Assembly: GCF_030143245.1 (NCBI RefSeq)
Contig: NZ_JARJNS010000002.1
Coordinates: 496,001 to 560,000, forward strand
DNA length: 64,000 nucleotides
From: Rhabdaerophilum sp. SD176
GTDB lineage: Bacteria > Pseudomonadota > Alphaproteobacteria > Rhizobiales > Beijerinckiaceae
Direction: 5' to 3'
Shown: in pieces, positions 51,381 to 61,688 of the stretch
Numbering within the stretch: position 1 is the first letter of the stretch
Layout of the letters: every line of letters begins with the position of its first letter
Program-made: the position numbers and the translations under genes
Notes under the pieces: generated by a model
What the model was told of the DNA's origin: nothing
The model's input: only the letters and a program-made list of their open reading frames with translations
Databases searched by the model: none

Positions 51381-52613
51381 ATGCGGACGACAACGCAGCT
51401 GGTGATCATTGCGGTTGTGGGAGGCGGGATGCTTCTCGGCTGGCAGCAATGGTCAGCCATCGCGCCTGTTCTTGCGAAGGTTCCCGGCTTGGCAGCGCTG
51501 GCTCCTAAGCCCCGCCCGGCCCCCGGCGGTGCACCCGGGCGCGGCGGGCCGGGCGGCAATGTGCCGCCGGCCACCGTCGAGGTGACCAATGTCGGCACCG
51601 GTTCGGTGATGGAGATTTCCGAAGCGGTCGGAACCACGCGTGCCTTCGAATCCGTGACCCTTACCGCCAAGGTGTCGGGGACAGTCGAGAAGATCTCGTT
51701 CGAGGAAGGCCAGACGGTGAAAGCCGGCGACGAGTTGATCCGGCTCGATGTGGCCGAGCGCCGCGCCGATCTTGAGGCGACGCGTGCGGCCATCGCCACG
51801 GCGAAGGCCCAGCGGGACGAGACCAATCAGAAATTGCAGCGCGCGCTTCAGCTCCGCCAGACCGGCGCGGGAACGGAAGCGCAGGTCGCCGACCTGACCT
51901 TGCAGTTGCGGACGATCGAGACCGCCATTGCTGCAGCCGAAGCGCGCGAGCGCGCCGCTGCGGCGCGGCTGGATGACCTGATCCTGCGGGCGCCATTTGA
52001 CGGCCGCGTCGGCTGGCGGCAGGTTTCCCTTGGCGCGCTGGTGGATAACCGCGTTCCGGTCACCACGCTTGATGACGTCTCCAGGATGCGGCTGGATTTT
52101 GCCGTGCCGGAAACGTTGGTCAACCGGATCAAGGTCGGCGCGACGGTGCGCTCGACCTCGCTCGCATTTCCCGGGCGCATCTTCGAGGGCACCGTTGCCG
52201 TCGTCGATACGCGCATCGACACGGTGACCCGTTCGGCCAAGCTCACCGCGATCATTCCCAATCCTGACAGCGCGCTGAAGCCGGGCATGTTCATGAATGT
52301 ATCGCTGCAGATCGCGGCGCGCGAGAATGCCCTGCTGGCGCCGGAAGAGTCGGTCGTGGCAGAGGGGCCGCGCCAGATCGCCTTCGTGGTCAAGGACGGC
52401 AAGATCGAGCGCCGCGTCGTGACGATCGGGCAAAGGCAGGACGGCAAGGTCGAGGTCCTGACGGGGCTCGCCGCCGGCGAGACGATCGTCGTCCGTGGCG
52501 TGCAGCGCATCCGGCAGGGTCAACCTGTCCGGACCAAGCCGGCCTTCCCGGGCCAGAGCAGCGTGCCGGCCGCCGGCGCGGGCGACCCGGCCGCTGCCGG
52601 CAAGAAGGCCTGA
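51381..52613 (+). CDS. RND efflux periplasmic adaptor protein
   Basis: 410 residues. One N-terminal membrane anchor (QLVIIAVVGGGMLLGW) is followed by a proline/glycine-rich linker, the biotinyl-lipoyl-like hairpin domain (VTLTAKVSGTVEKISFEEGQTVKAGDEL), an alpha-helical hairpin of about 75 residues (QKLQRALQLRQTGAGTEAQVADL), and the beta-barrel and membrane-proximal domains (DDLILRAPFDGRVG, PGMFMNVSLQI). It bridges the RND pump to an outer-membrane channel. GGAGA precedes the ATG. The pump gene follows 65 bases later; no outer-membrane channel gene is adjacent. Confidence 0.95.
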   Translation: MRTTTQLVIIAVVGGGMLLGWQQWSAIAPVLAKVPGLAALAPKPRPAPGGAPGRGGPGGNVPPATVEVTNVGTGSVMEISEAVGTTRAFESVTLTAKVSGTVEKISFEEGQTVKAGDELIRLDVAERRADLEATRAAIATAKAQRDETNQKLQRALQLRQTGAGTEAQVADLTLQLRTIETAIAAAEARERAAAARLDDLILRAPFDGRVGWRQVSLGALVDNRVPVTTLDDVSRMRLDFAVPETLVNRIKVGATVRSTSLAFPGRIFEGTVAVVDTRIDTVTRSAKLTAIIPNPDSALKPGMFMNVSLQIAARENALLAPEESVVAEGPRQIAFVVKDGKIERRVVTIGQRQDGKVEVLTGLAAGETIVVRGVQRIRQGQPVRTKPAFPGQSSVPAAGAGDPAAAGKKA

Positions 52614-52678
52614 CATTCGACAGCGCACCGGGCGTTTCGTTCGCCCGCGTTTCCTGAACCGGTTCCACAGGAGCGACC

Positions 52679-55600
52679 ATGCAGCTCTCCGACGTTTCCA
52701 TCCAGCGCCCGGTTTTTGCCAGCGTGATCAGCCTGCTTCTCTGCGTGGCCGGGGTGGCGGGACTGATGTCGCTCCCGGTGCGCGAATACCCGCAGATCGA
52801 TCCGCCGGTCGTCTCCATCTCCACCGCCTATCGCGGCGCCTCGAACGAGGTGATCGAGAGCCGTGTGACGGAAGTACTCGAACGCGCCGTTGCCGGCATC
52901 GAGGGCATCACCAACATCAATTCTTTCAGCCAGAACGACCGTTCGTCGATCACCATCGAATTCGATGTGAACCGCGATCCGGACGCGGCCGCCGCCGATG
53001 TGCGTGACCGTGTCGGCCGCGTCCTGTCGCGCCTGCCGGACGGTGTCGATGCGCCGATCATCCAGCGCGTCGATTCCAATGCGCAGGCCATTCTCTGGAT
53101 CGGTGTGACCTCGACCAATCTCGACGCGCTCGAGCTGACGGATTTCCTGCGCCGGACCGTGATCGACAGGTTGGCCACCTTGCCCGGTGTCGCCAGCGTC
53201 AATATCGGCGGCGAGCGGCGCTATGCGATGCGCATCTCTGTTGATCGCGCGGCGATGGCCGCGCGGGGCGTGACGGTGCAGGATGTCGAGGCGGCGATCA
53301 AACGCCAGAATGTCGACCTGCCCGGCGGACGGCTGACCTCGGCCCAGCGCGAGATCACCGTCAAGACCGATTCCAAGCTGTCGAACCGCGAGCAATTCGC
53401 CAATATCGTCGTGACCATGCGCAATGGCTATCAGGTCCGGCTGGGCGAGGTTGCTCAAGTCGAGGTCGGGGCCGAGGATGAGCGGTTCGAGTTTTTCGCC
53501 AGCGGCAAGACCGCGATCGGGCTGGGCATCGTCCGCCAGTCTACCGCCAATACCCTGTCGGTGGCGGAAGGCGTGGCGGCGGAGCTCAACCTGATCCGCC
53601 CCGCCTTCCCGGAAGGTACCAATGCGGAGATCCTCTACAACGAGGCCAATTTCATCCGCTCCTCGATCAACGGCGTGCTGAAGACACTGGTCGAGGGCAT
53701 CCTCCTTGTCGTTCTCGTTATCCTTGTCTTCCTGCGCTCATGGCGGTCGACGCTGGTGGCGACCATCGCCATCCCCGTCTCGATCATCCCGACCTTTGCG
53801 GTGCTGTGGCTGTTCGGCTTCTCGATCAATGTGCTGACGCTGCTCGCTGTTGTCCTGGCGATCGGCATTGTGGTCGACGATGCGATCGTTGAAGTGGAGA
53901 ATGTCCACCGGCGCATCGAGGAGGGCGAGCCTCCCTTGCTGGCCTCCTATATCGGTGCGCGGGAAATCGCCTTCGCCGTCATCGCGACGACGATCACGCT
54001 CATCTCGGTCTTTGTGCCGATCGCCTTCATGGAAGGCCAGACCGGCCGGCTGTTCAGGGAATTCGGGGTGACATTGGCCACGGCCATCTTCTTCTCAGGC
54101 GTTGTCGCCCGGACGCTGACACCGATGATGTGCTCCAAGCTGTTGTCCTCGCATCATGGCTGGGTGCACCGGAAGACCGAGCCATTCTTCGAGGGGATGG
54201 GCCGGGTCTATTCGCGGATGCTCAAGCGGGCGCTGAACGCGCCGCTTCTCGTGATCGCGCTCGGCGCCGGCATTTCCTTCGCGGCGGTGCAGCTCTTCTT
54301 CCTGGTGCCGAAGGAATTCGCTCCCGTCGAGGATCGCGGTGCGATCATCATCCCGGTGACCGCGCCGGAAGCCGCCTCGCTCTCCTACACGCGTGACCGC
54401 GTGCGCGAGGTCGAGGCGATGCTGAAGCCCTATTTCGAGTCGGGGGTGGTCCGAACAAGCCTGACGATTGTCGCGCCGGGCCTGCAGCGGCCGGCGCCGG
54501 TCAATGCCGGTTTGCTGATCGTCCGGCTGGCGCCGTGGGACCAGCGGAACATTCGCCAGCAGGCACTGCAGCAGGAATTGCTGGCCAAGGTGCAGCAGAT
54601 CCCCGGGGCGCGCATCTTCCCGATCAACCCGCCCTCCCTCGGCCAGCGCGGCTTCCAGCAGCCGATCCAGTTCGTGATCGGTGGTCCGGATTTCGTGACG
54701 CTCGCTGCCTGGCGGGATCTCGTGCTCGAGCGGGCCAATGCGAGCGGTCTCTTCCGCAATCTCGACAGCGACTATTCCGAGCGCCAGCCGGATCTGCGGG
54801 TGCAGATCGACCGCGGGCGCGCGGCCGATCTCGGCGTCTCGGTGGAGGCGATCGGGCGCAGCCTCGAACTGATGTTCGGCGAACGCGAGGTCTCGACCTT
54901 CGTCGATCGCGGCATCGAATATTCCGTCATCATGCAGGCGCGTGCGGAAAACCGCATCCGCCCCGACGACCTGAAAAACGTGTTCGTCCGGACGGGAACC
55001 GGCGAACTGGTGCCGCTGTCGAATTTCGTCTCGCTGCGCGAGCAGGCCGGGCCGCAGCGGCTCAACCGCTTCGACCGCCTCCGTTCGATCACCATTCAGG
55101 GGTCGCTGGCGCCCGGCGTCACGCTTGGCCAGGGAATCGATACGCTGGACCGGATCGCCAAGGAGGTGCTGCCGGCCGAGGCCCGCATCGGCTATAACGG
55201 CCAGTCGAAAGAGTACAAGCGCGCGAGCAGCTCGCTGTACATGACGTTCGGCTTCGCGCTTCTCGTGGTGTTCCTTGTCCTTGCGGCACAATTCGAAAGC
55301 TGGATCGCGCCGGCCGTGATCATGGTCACCGTGCCGCTGGCGCTGACCGGGGCACTGGCCATCCTGCTGCTCACGGGCCAGACGCTCAATGTCTACAGCC
55401 AGATCGGGATGATCCTGCTGATCGGGATCATGACGAAGAACGGGATCCTGATCGTCGAGTTCACCAACCAGCTGCGCGAGCAGGGCCTGGAGCTCTACGA
55501 GGCGGTGGTCAAGGCGTCGGAAATGCGTCTCCGGCCGATCCTGATGACTTCGATCGCCACCGTGTTCGGAGCCGTGCCGCTTGCGCTGTCGTCCGGGGCA

Positions 55601-55837
55601 GGGGCCGAGGCCCGTGCAACGATCGGCTGGGTCATTATCGGCGGAGCCAGCCTTTCGACCTTCATGACGCTGTTCCTGGTGCCGTCCGTGTTTCTGATGG
55701 TCGGGAACTACACCTCGCCGCGTTCGACGATCGCGGAGAAGCTGGCCGAATTGCAGGAGCGCTTTGCTTCCGGCCCCAAGGACAAGGGCGCGCATGGCCA
55801 TGGCAACCCGGCGGGACAGGGCCGGCCGGCGGAGTGA
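52679..55837 (+). CDS. RND efflux pump, HAE1/AcrB type
   Basis: 1052 residues, a full-length inner-membrane proton-driven exporter. The proton relay is present: the Asp pair in IGIVVDDAIVEVEN (helix 4) and Lys in GIMTKNGILIVEF (helix 10). The opening LSDVSIQRPVFASVISLLLCVAG and the two large periplasmic loops are as expected. It resembles multidrug exporters that work as trimers with the adaptor encoded upstream. The substrate is not predictable. Confidence 0.96.
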   Translation: MQLSDVSIQRPVFASVISLLLCVAGVAGLMSLPVREYPQIDPPVVSISTAYRGASNEVIESRVTEVLERAVAGIEGITNINSFSQNDRSSITIEFDVNRDPDAAAADVRDRVGRVLSRLPDGVDAPIIQRVDSNAQAILWIGVTSTNLDALELTDFLRRTVIDRLATLPGVASVNIGGERRYAMRISVDRAAMAARGVTVQDVEAAIKRQNVDLPGGRLTSAQREITVKTDSKLSNREQFANIVVTMRNGYQVRLGEVAQVEVGAEDERFEFFASGKTAIGLGIVRQSTANTLSVAEGVAAELNLIRPAFPEGTNAEILYNEANFIRSSINGVLKTLVEGILLVVLVILVFLRSWRSTLVATIAIPVSIIPTFAVLWLFGFSINVLTLLAVVLAIGIVVDDAIVEVENVHRRIEEGEPPLLASYIGAREIAFAVIATTITLISVFVPIAFMEGQTGRLFREFGVTLATAIFFSGVVARTLTPMMCSKLLSSHHGWVHRKTEPFFEGMGRVYSRMLKRALNAPLLVIALGAGISFAAVQLFFLVPKEFAPVEDRGAIIIPVTAPEAASLSYTRDRVREVEAMLKPYFESGVVRTSLTIVAPGLQRPAPVNAGLLIVRLAPWDQRNIRQQALQQELLAKVQQIPGARIFPINPPSLGQRGFQQPIQFVIGGPDFVTLAAWRDLVLERANASGLFRNLDSDYSERQPDLRVQIDRGRAADLGVSVEAIGRSLELMFGEREVSTFVDRGIEYSVIMQARAENRIRPDDLKNVFVRTGTGELVPLSNFVSLREQAGPQRLNRFDRLRSITIQGSLAPGVTLGQGIDTLDRIAKEVLPAEARIGYNGQSKEYKRASSSLYMTFGFALLVVFLVLAAQFESWIAPAVIMVTVPLALTGALAILLLTGQTLNVYSQIGMILLIGIMTKNGILIVEFTNQLREQGLELYEAVVKASEMRLRPILMTSIATVFGAVPLALSSGAGAEARATIGWVIIGGASLSTFMTLFLVPSVFLMVGNYTSPRSTIAEKLAELQERFASGPKDKGAHGHGNPAGQGRPAE

Positions 55838-55853
55838 CCCGCCGTCTGCCCGG

Positions 55854-56885
55854 TCAGCCCCCCGGGCGTGACAGGCGAGCGGCCAGCGCCTCGATCTGGG
55901 CGTGAACCGGCGAGGCGGGTTTCGGCGTTCCCGGGAAGAACCGGCGGATGCCCGTCGCGGAAGGGCCCGCTTCGGCCGGGCCGAACGCATTGGCATAGCA
56001 TCTTGCGCCGGTTTGCGCCGCGACCTGCCGGAGCTGGTCGACCATCATCGCCGCGCCGAAAGCGTGGATCGTATCCGACGGACCGAGCCGCGGCAGGAAG
56101 GCGATGGCGCGGCCATGGCGCGCCGGCGGCATGGGCGCCGCCGCCGAGGCGGCCAGCGTGATGTCCTCGACGCCATGTTTCGCCAGCCAGTCCAAAGCCG
56201 GGCGCATGTAGAGATCGCGCGGGTCACGCGCCGAGGCGATGATGTGGAGCGGCCGGTGAGGCTGACCGAGACGCGCCGCCACGGCGATGGACCAGAGCGG
56301 CGCAAAACCGGTGCCGGAGGAAACCAGCACCAGCCGCCCTTCGCCCCGACGCAGGAAGGCATGGCCATAGGGCCCTCGCAAGGTGACCTTGCGGCCGGGC
56401 CGGATTGCCTGCCCGAGGGCGGATGAGACCGCGCCCTCGGGGTGGCACCGCATGTGGAAGACCATCTGGTCCAGTTCGCGAAGGCCATCCAGAGTCAGGG
56501 TCGGGGCGAGCATCCGGGCCGGAAATCCGGCGAATTCGACGGCGAGATACTGGCCCGGGAGATACGGGATCGGCTGGCTTGTCCGGATCACGATCTGGGC
56601 GATGCCAGCCGCGAGTTCGGTAATGTCGGCCAGAACGCCCGTGACCTTGATCTCGCGCGGGCGGGTTTCGAAGCGCAGCCGGGCCGGGCCATTGATCCGG
56701 GCATGGCGCGCGAGGACGATGTTGTCCTCATGGCTGCCGACCACATCCAGCGTGCCCTCGACCAGCTCGACGAAGCATTCGTCGTGCAGCGTGAAGCCGG
56801 CGCGCGAGGCGGCCTCCAGCGCGCCGGTTCCCACGGGAACGGTGACGGTCTTGCCTTCGATTCGGATTTCGGCCTGGCCGCTCAT
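55854..56885 (-). CDS. Ferredoxin-reductase-like protein with degenerate 2Fe-2S domain
   Basis: 343 residues. The N-terminal 75 residues align with a plant-type ferredoxin domain but keep only C37 (LHDECFVELVEG); the other cluster cysteines are gone (LACQ is replaced by LARH near residue 60). The FAD-binding barrel follows (LPGQYLAVEFAGF). Its usual R-x-Y-S motif is also altered (ARMLAPT), while GPYGHAFLR is present. The NAD(P)-binding lobe has SSGTGFAPLWSI. It is probably a flavin reductase that no longer carries an iron-sulfur cluster. No oxygenase partner is adjacent. It converges with the RND gene (16 bases apart). Confidence 0.8.
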   Translation of the reverse strand: MSGQAEIRIEGKTVTVPVGTGALEAASRAGFTLHDECFVELVEGTLDVVGSHEDNIVLARHARINGPARLRFETRPREIKVTGVLADITELAAGIAQIVIRTSQPIPYLPGQYLAVEFAGFPARMLAPTLTLDGLRELDQMVFHMRCHPEGAVSSALGQAIRPGRKVTLRGPYGHAFLRRGEGRLVLVSSGTGFAPLWSIAVAARLGQPHRPLHIIASARDPRDLYMRPALDWLAKHGVEDITLAASAAAPMPPARHGRAIAFLPRLGPSDTIHAFGAAMMVDQLRQVAAQTGARCYANAFGPAEAGPSATGIRRFFPGTPKPASPVHAQIEALAARLSRPGG

Positions 56886-57019
56886 GGCTCCTGTTACCAG
56901 AAGCGGAGGGGCACAGGGAAGATGCTTGTGCCGGCGCGGAAAAGGTGCTGGTCGCGAAATCCGGGGATGACAGGCAGAGGGAACATGCTAGCAGGAGCCG
57001 GAACCCTCAGGAGCTTGCC

Positions 57020-57448
57020 ATGCTGACCTACGACAAGGCCCGTCTGATCGCCGATACCGCGCTGTCCTTCGCCCGCGAGCGCAATTTCAAGCCGCTCTCG
57101 ATCGTGGTGCTGGATGCCCGCGCCGCCCGCAAGATCGTGCTGACCGAGGACAATACCTCGATCAAGCGGCCGGAAGTGGCCTATTCCAAGGCCAATGGCG
57201 CGCTGGCCATGGGCTCGGGCAGCCGCTCGCTGATGAAAATGGCGGCCGAGCGCCCGGCCTTCGTGGCGGCGGCGATGCAGATCGCCGATGGCGCCCTGGT
57301 TCCCGTTCCGGGCGGTGTGCTGGTCAAATCAGGCGATCAGGTGATCGGCGCGGTCGGGATTTCCGGCGATACCTCCGACAATGACGAGGCCGCTGCGATG
57401 GCCGGCATCGCCGCCGCCGGCTTCACGGCCGATCCGGGCGTGTCGTAA
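57020..57448 (+). CDS. GlcG/HbpS family protein (DUF336)
   Basis: 142 residues of the GlcG/HbpS family, with the [33 protein letters not shown]-type start, [22 protein letters not shown] and [22 protein letters not shown]. HbpS binds haem in Streptomyces; most bacterial members have no proven job. CAGGAG precedes the ATG at 57020. Its 3' end overlaps that of the convergent FlhB-like gene by 26 bases. Confidence 0.88.
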   Translation: MLTYDKARLIADTALSFARERNFKPLSIVVLDARAARKIVLTEDNTSIKRPEVAYSKANGALAMGSGSRSLMKMAAERPAFVAAAMQIADGALVPVPGGVLVKSGDQVIGAVGISGDTSDNDEAAAMAGIAAAGFTADPGVS

Positions 57449-57782
57449 GCGCGGCGGCTGCCTCGCCGGCGGCCGGGCGGTTCAGCTGCCCGGTCCGGAG
57501 AAGGAAGCCGATGACCTCGGCCACCGCCTTGTAGAGCGGGACGGGGATCTCCGTATCCAGTTCGATCCGGGACAGGGCCTCGGCGAGGATCGGGTTCTGC
57601 TCGATCGCGACATCATGCTCGCGGGCGGTCTCGAGGATCTTCTCGGCAACATCGCCGCGCCCCTTGGCGGTCACAACCGGCGCGCCGTCGCCGAAATCAT
57701 ATTTCAGCGCGACCGCGATTTTTTCGCCCGGGTTGCGGGCGGCTTCGGCAAACAGCGGGTCCAGCGTCACCGGCACGGTCAT
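57423..57782 (-). CDS. FlhB C-terminal-like protein (export switch fragment family)
   Basis: 119 residues corresponding to the cytoplasmic part of the flagellar export switch FlhB only: [50 protein letters not shown]...[16 protein letters not shown]. The autocleavage NPTH site and the membrane part are missing, as in known stand-alone relatives (YlqH/FhlB type). It overlaps the FliK-like gene start/stop by four bases, so the two are coupled. No other flagellar genes lie in the window. Confidence 0.88.
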   Translation of the reverse strand: MTVPVTLDPLFAEAARNPGEKIAVALKYDFGDGAPVVTAKGRGDVAEKILETAREHDVAIEQNPILAEALSRIELDTEIPVPLYKAVAEVIGFLLRTGQLNRPAAGEAAAALTTRPDRP

Positions 57783-59182
57783 GGCCGGCGATCCAGATAG
57801 GGATTGGGCAGGCTCGGGCGCGGGGCGGAGCGTCCATCATGGACATCCAGCCGCGTGATCTCGAAGGCGGCGCCGGACAGGGCGGAATGGAGATCGCCGA
57901 TCTTCTGGCGCGCCAGCCGCGCCATGGCCGGCTGCTCCGCCCAGACCTGCACCGAAACCGACTGTCCGCGCAGGCCGATCTCGGCCTCCACCGGGCCGGT
58001 CTCCTCGAGATCGAGGGCGATCCGCACCTTCCACGGAAAAGGCTGTCCCTCGCCGGCGCTCTCCTGCCGGAGGGCATCTTCCGGTGCAGGGGCATGGTCG
58101 GGCTGGTGCTCGATCATCAGCCCCATCATCGCGGTCTGCGGCCGGTCCGGCCCCTGCGGCGCGAGCGGGACAGAAACCGTGAGGCGGAAGCCCTGTCCGG
58201 ATTCATCCGTCCGGACGATTTCGGGATGGGCCGGCAGGGAGGCGAGCTGCATCAGCTTGATCCGTTCCGTACCGCCTTCGGCGAGGCGGGCCAGATCTCC
58301 TGGATCGGTACCCGCAGTGACCTGCCGGATCTGCTCCGCGGCGCGCCGGACCGCGGCGAGCTGGCTCTTGAGATCAGCGGGGGGCGTCTGTCCGGGGAGG
58401 GTCCGGGCGAGGTTGGTTTCGAGGAACAGACCTGACCGGGCGAGGGCGGATTGCAGGCCTTCCGGCGTGGCGAGGCTGGCCGGGCTGGCGCGCAGGCCCT
58501 GCAGTGACTGGAGCAGGCCCTGGAGGGCAGGCGGGAGGCCCGGTTCGGCGGCCTTGCCGAGCAGCGCTGTCAGCACGGGGGCGAGCGGCAGCTGGCGGGC
58601 GGCGCTCTGCAGCACCGCCTCGGCGAGTGGCGCGGGCAAGCCCTGCGGCAGCATGACAGGGCGGAGAGCGGCGTGATTTGGTGCTGCCTGCCCTGCGAGC
58701 GGCAAGGCTTCCGCAGCCGGCAGGGCAAGGCCGGTCATCCGGCCGAGCGTGGCACCCAATGAACCGGGCGGGAAGGCGCCGGCCGGTCCGGGTTGCGGCT
58801 GCGGAACGGCGGGGTTCGGTGTGGTGACGGCCGTGGCCGGGCCGGGCACCGGCCGGGCGGGCACGTCGGCCGGAAGCAGCAGCAGGGCGCCCTGCTTCAG
58901 AACGGAGGGATCGACGGCGGCCTGCCGCAACAGGGCTGGCGGAAGCTCGACCTCGGCATAGCCACCGGCAAGCTGGACGAGAGCGCGGGTTGCGCCCTGC
59001 ATCTCGACAAGGATCGCGCGGATCTGGGCCGCCTCGAACGGGGCGCCGCCGGATCCGCCGGGCCGCGCTCCCGCTGCGCCGGCCTGGCCGGCCGCACTGA
59101 CGGCAGCCAGCATGGTCGCCAGCGACTGGGCGCGGATTTCCTGGATCTTTGCAGCCGCGGCGGCGGCCAGAACGCTGCTCAT
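57779..59182 (-). CDS. FliK-like hook-length control family protein
   Basis: 467 residues. A long proline-, alanine- and leucine-rich variable region (about 1-360) is followed by a Flg_hook-type C-terminal domain ([53 protein letters not shown]). In flagellated bacteria FliK measures hook length and triggers the FlhB switch. Here it pairs with the FlhB-tail gene and stands away from a flagellar cluster, like the ylqG-ylqH pair of Bacillus. The role outside flagella is unknown. ATG and stop overlap in ATGA. Confidence 0.82.
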   Translation of the reverse strand: MSSVLAAAAAAKIQEIRAQSLATMLAAVSAAGQAGAAGARPGGSGGAPFEAAQIRAILVEMQGATRALVQLAGGYAEVELPPALLRQAAVDPSVLKQGALLLLPADVPARPVPGPATAVTTPNPAVPQPQPGPAGAFPPGSLGATLGRMTGLALPAAEALPLAGQAAPNHAALRPVMLPQGLPAPLAEAVLQSAARQLPLAPVLTALLGKAAEPGLPPALQGLLQSLQGLRASPASLATPEGLQSALARSGLFLETNLARTLPGQTPPADLKSQLAAVRRAAEQIRQVTAGTDPGDLARLAEGGTERIKLMQLASLPAHPEIVRTDESGQGFRLTVSVPLAPQGPDRPQTAMMGLMIEHQPDHAPAPEDALRQESAGEGQPFPWKVRIALDLEETGPVEAEIGLRGQSVSVQVWAEQPAMARLARQKIGDLHSALSGAAFEITRLDVHDGRSAPRPSLPNPYLDRRP

Positions 59183-59374
59183 GGGACGCGAAACTCAACC
59201 CGAATGACACTGCATGATGGCAGAGCCTGCTTTCCGTTTGGTTAGGAGCGGCAGGAAAAGACGATGCGTCGCGCCGGGGGCGAATAAACTTGAATCCGGC
59301 CCCCTGCATTGCTACCTCAGCGCATCTCCGGTGCCCCCGGTGCCGCCCCCGAACCCGAGCGAAACGAGCCCAGA

Positions 59375-61027
59375 ATGTCCCGGCAGTTCATCTATCACAT
59401 GCGTGGCCTGACCAAGGTCTATCCCGGTGGGAAGAAGGTGCTGGACAACATCCATCTGTCTTTCTACCCGGATGCCAAGATCGGCGTTCTCGGCGTCAAC
59501 GGCGCCGGCAAGTCGACCCTGCTGAAGATCATGGCGGGCATCGACAAGGAATGGACCGGCGATGGCTGGGTGGCCGAAGGCGCGCGGGTGGGCTACCTGC
59601 CGCAGGAGCCGCAGCTCGATCTGAGCCTCAATGTCCGCGAAAACGTGAAGCTTGGCGTTGCGGCCAAGCAGGCGATCATCGACCGCTACAACGAGCTGAT
59701 GATGAACTACTCGGACGAGACCGCCGACGAGGCGGCCAAGCTCCAGGACCAGATCGACAGCCAGAACCTCTGGGATCTCGACAGCAAGGTCGACCAGGCG
59801 ATGGACGCGCTGCGCTGCCCGCCGGATGATTGGGCGGTCGACAAGCTCTCGGGCGGGGAAAAGCGCCGCGTGGCGCTGTGCAAGCTGCTGCTGGAACAGC
59901 CGGAACTGCTTCTGCTTGACGAACCGACCAACCATCTCGATGCGGAGACGGTGAACTGGCTCGAGAACCATCTTCGCGAATATCCGGGCGCGATCCTGAT
60001 CGTCACCCATGACCGCTACTTCCTCGACAATGTGACGGGCTGGATCCTCGAACTCGATCGTGGCCGCGGCATTCCCTACGAGGGCAATTATTCCAGCTGG
60101 CTGCAGCAGAAGCAGAAGCGCCTCGAGCAGGAGGGCCGCGAGGATGCCGCCCGCCAGCGGACCATGGCGCGCGAGCAGGAATGGGTCGCCGCCTCGCCGA
60201 AGGCCCGGCAGGCCAAGAACAAGGCCCGTATCCAGCGCTACGAGGAACTGGTGCAGAAGGCTTCCGAAAAGGCGCCGGACGGCACGCAGATCATCATCCC
60301 GATTGCCGAGCGCCTTGGCGGCAACGTCATCGATTTCGAGAATCTCAACAAGGGCTTCCAGGACAAGCTGCTGATCGAGAACCTCTCGTTCAAGCTGCCG
60401 CCGGGCGGCATTATCGGCGTGATCGGGCCGAACGGCGCCGGCAAGACGACGCTGTTCCGCATGATCACCGGCGTCGAGAAGCCGGATGGCGGCTCGATCA
60501 CCATCGGCGAGAGCGTGAAGCTCGGCTATGTCGACCAGAGCCGCGATGCGCTGGACGACAAGAAGACCGTCTGGGAGGAAATCTCCGGCGGCGCCGAGGT
60601 GATCTATCTCGGCAAGAAGCAGATGCATTCCCGCGCCTATTGCGGGGCGTTCAACTTCAAGGGCGGCGACCAGGAAAAGAAGGTCGGCATGCTCTCGGGC
60701 GGCGAGCGCAACCGCCTGCATCTTGCCAAGATGCTGAAATCCGGCGCCAATGTGTTGCTGCTCGACGAACCGACCAACGATCTCGACGTGGATACCCTGC
60801 GGGCGCTCGAAGAGGCGCTGGAGGATTACGCCGGCTGCGCGGTGATCATCAGCCATGACCGCTGGTTCCTCGACCGTATCGCCACGCATATCCTCGCCTT
60901 CGAGGGCGACAGCCATGTCGAATGGTTCGAGGGCTCGTTCTCGGATTACATCGAGGACAAGAAGCGTCGCCTCGGCGCGGATTCAGTGGAGCCGAAGCGG
61001 ATCAAGTACCGGAAGTTCGCGCGGTAA
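59375..61027 (+). CDS. ettA: Energy-dependent translational throttle protein EttA
   Basis: 550 residues, an ABC-F protein with two ATPase domains: Walker [10 protein letters not shown] and GPNGAGKTT, signatures [15 protein letters not shown] and [15 protein letters not shown], Walker [12 protein letters not shown] and [11 protein letters not shown]. Between them lies the EttA-specific arm and linker ([20 protein letters not shown]). It binds the ribosomal E site and slows translation when ATP is low. The start at 59375 ([19 protein letters not shown]) is the family start. The protein ends [10 protein letters not shown], and a second divergent copy of that end lies at 61689-61732. Confidence 0.96.
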   Translation: MSRQFIYHMRGLTKVYPGGKKVLDNIHLSFYPDAKIGVLGVNGAGKSTLLKIMAGIDKEWTGDGWVAEGARVGYLPQEPQLDLSLNVRENVKLGVAAKQAIIDRYNELMMNYSDETADEAAKLQDQIDSQNLWDLDSKVDQAMDALRCPPDDWAVDKLSGGEKRRVALCKLLLEQPELLLLDEPTNHLDAETVNWLENHLREYPGAILIVTHDRYFLDNVTGWILELDRGRGIPYEGNYSSWLQQKQKRLEQEGREDAARQRTMAREQEWVAASPKARQAKNKARIQRYEELVQKASEKAPDGTQIIIPIAERLGGNVIDFENLNKGFQDKLLIENLSFKLPPGGIIGVIGPNGAGKTTLFRMITGVEKPDGGSITIGESVKLGYVDQSRDALDDKKTVWEEISGGAEVIYLGKKQMHSRAYCGAFNFKGGDQEKKVGMLSGGERNRLHLAKMLKSGANVLLLDEPTNDLDVDTLRALEEALEDYAGCAVIISHDRWFLDRIATHILAFEGDSHVEWFEGSFSDYIEDKKRRLGADSVEPKRIKYRKFAR

Positions 61028-61034
61028 GGGGCGC
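60991..61034 (+). repeat. ettA 3' end, copy A of a 44-bp direct repeat
   Basis: This stretch holds the last codons, stop and first bases downstream of ettA. It matches 61689-61732 at 39 of 44 positions, with the last 19 bases (TTCGCGCGGTAAGGGGCGC) identical. The two copies flank a small exported-protein gene. Confidence 0.85.
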
Positions 61035-61100
61035 AGTCGTGCCCTTTCCAACCCCCTCTTTCCGGGTATCATGCCCGGGCTGAATGAGGGGGTGGTGGTG

Positions 61101-61667
61101 ATGCGATTTTGCCTTGCGGCGGCGTTGATGCTTCTCCCGTTCTCCGCCACGGCGCAGGGCGCGAAGGTTCCCGTGAAAGATGTGGTTGCCCGGCTTGTGG
61201 TCGATTTCGATCAGGACGGGGTCAATGATCTGCTGGTTTTCACCAGTGACAAGGATGATGGGCCCTTTGCCACGCTCCATGTTTTTAAGGGCGAGAAAGA
61301 TGCGGCTTCCGGCAAGGAGCAGTTGCGCCTGCTGTCCAAGACAGCCGAGTTTGGCTACGGCGTCTACGAAGTCGCCGAGCCGCGCAAGGGGATCATCACT
61401 GTCGAGAGTGGCAATGCGCAGGGACGCTACAAATGGGACCAGAAGCTGACTCTGGCCTGGCGTTCCGGGCGGCTTGTCGTGCTTGGCATCACCTATTCCA
61501 GCTATGACTCGATTGCCGAAGATGTCGATGCCGGTGCCAGCGCCTGCGACCTCAACCTCTCCACGGGCAAGGGGACCGGGAAGCGTAAACGCGCCGTGAC
61601 GTTTTCGCTCAAGCCCGTCCCTGCCGCCGAATGGACGGACGAAAAGCGCCCGGCAGTGTGCGAGTAA
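61101..61667 (+). CDS. Small exported hypothetical protein with EF-hand-like loop
   Basis: 188 residues. A signal peptide (FCLAAALMLLPFSATAQG) is followed by a beta-rich domain with DFDQDGVNDLLVF, a calcium-binding-like DxDxDG loop as in FG-GAP/VCBS repeats, and two cysteines (ASACDLN and PAVCE, the latter at the C-terminus). I do not recognise a family. Its codon use looks slightly less GC-rich than the neighbours by eye. A GAGGG lies before the ATG at 61101; an ATG at 61071 is an alternative. It sits between the two copies of the ettA end, so it looks inserted. The leader 61051-61093 can fold (ACCCCCTC with GAGGGGGT). Confidence 0.72.
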   Translation: MRFCLAAALMLLPFSATAQGAKVPVKDVVARLVVDFDQDGVNDLLVFTSDKDDGPFATLHVFKGEKDAASGKEQLRLLSKTAEFGYGVYEVAEPRKGIITVESGNAQGRYKWDQKLTLAWRSGRLVVLGITYSSYDSIAEDVDAGASACDLNLSTGKGTGKRKRAVTFSLKPVPAAEWTDEKRPAVCE

Positions 61668-61688
61668 CGCCAGAGGGGGAGCTGCGGC

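Noticed and set aside
54095-55996. A 633-residue minus-strand frame opposite the RND pump gene
   Set aside because: Rich in R, H, D and Q as expected for an antisense frame in GC-rich DNA; the RND gene is complete.
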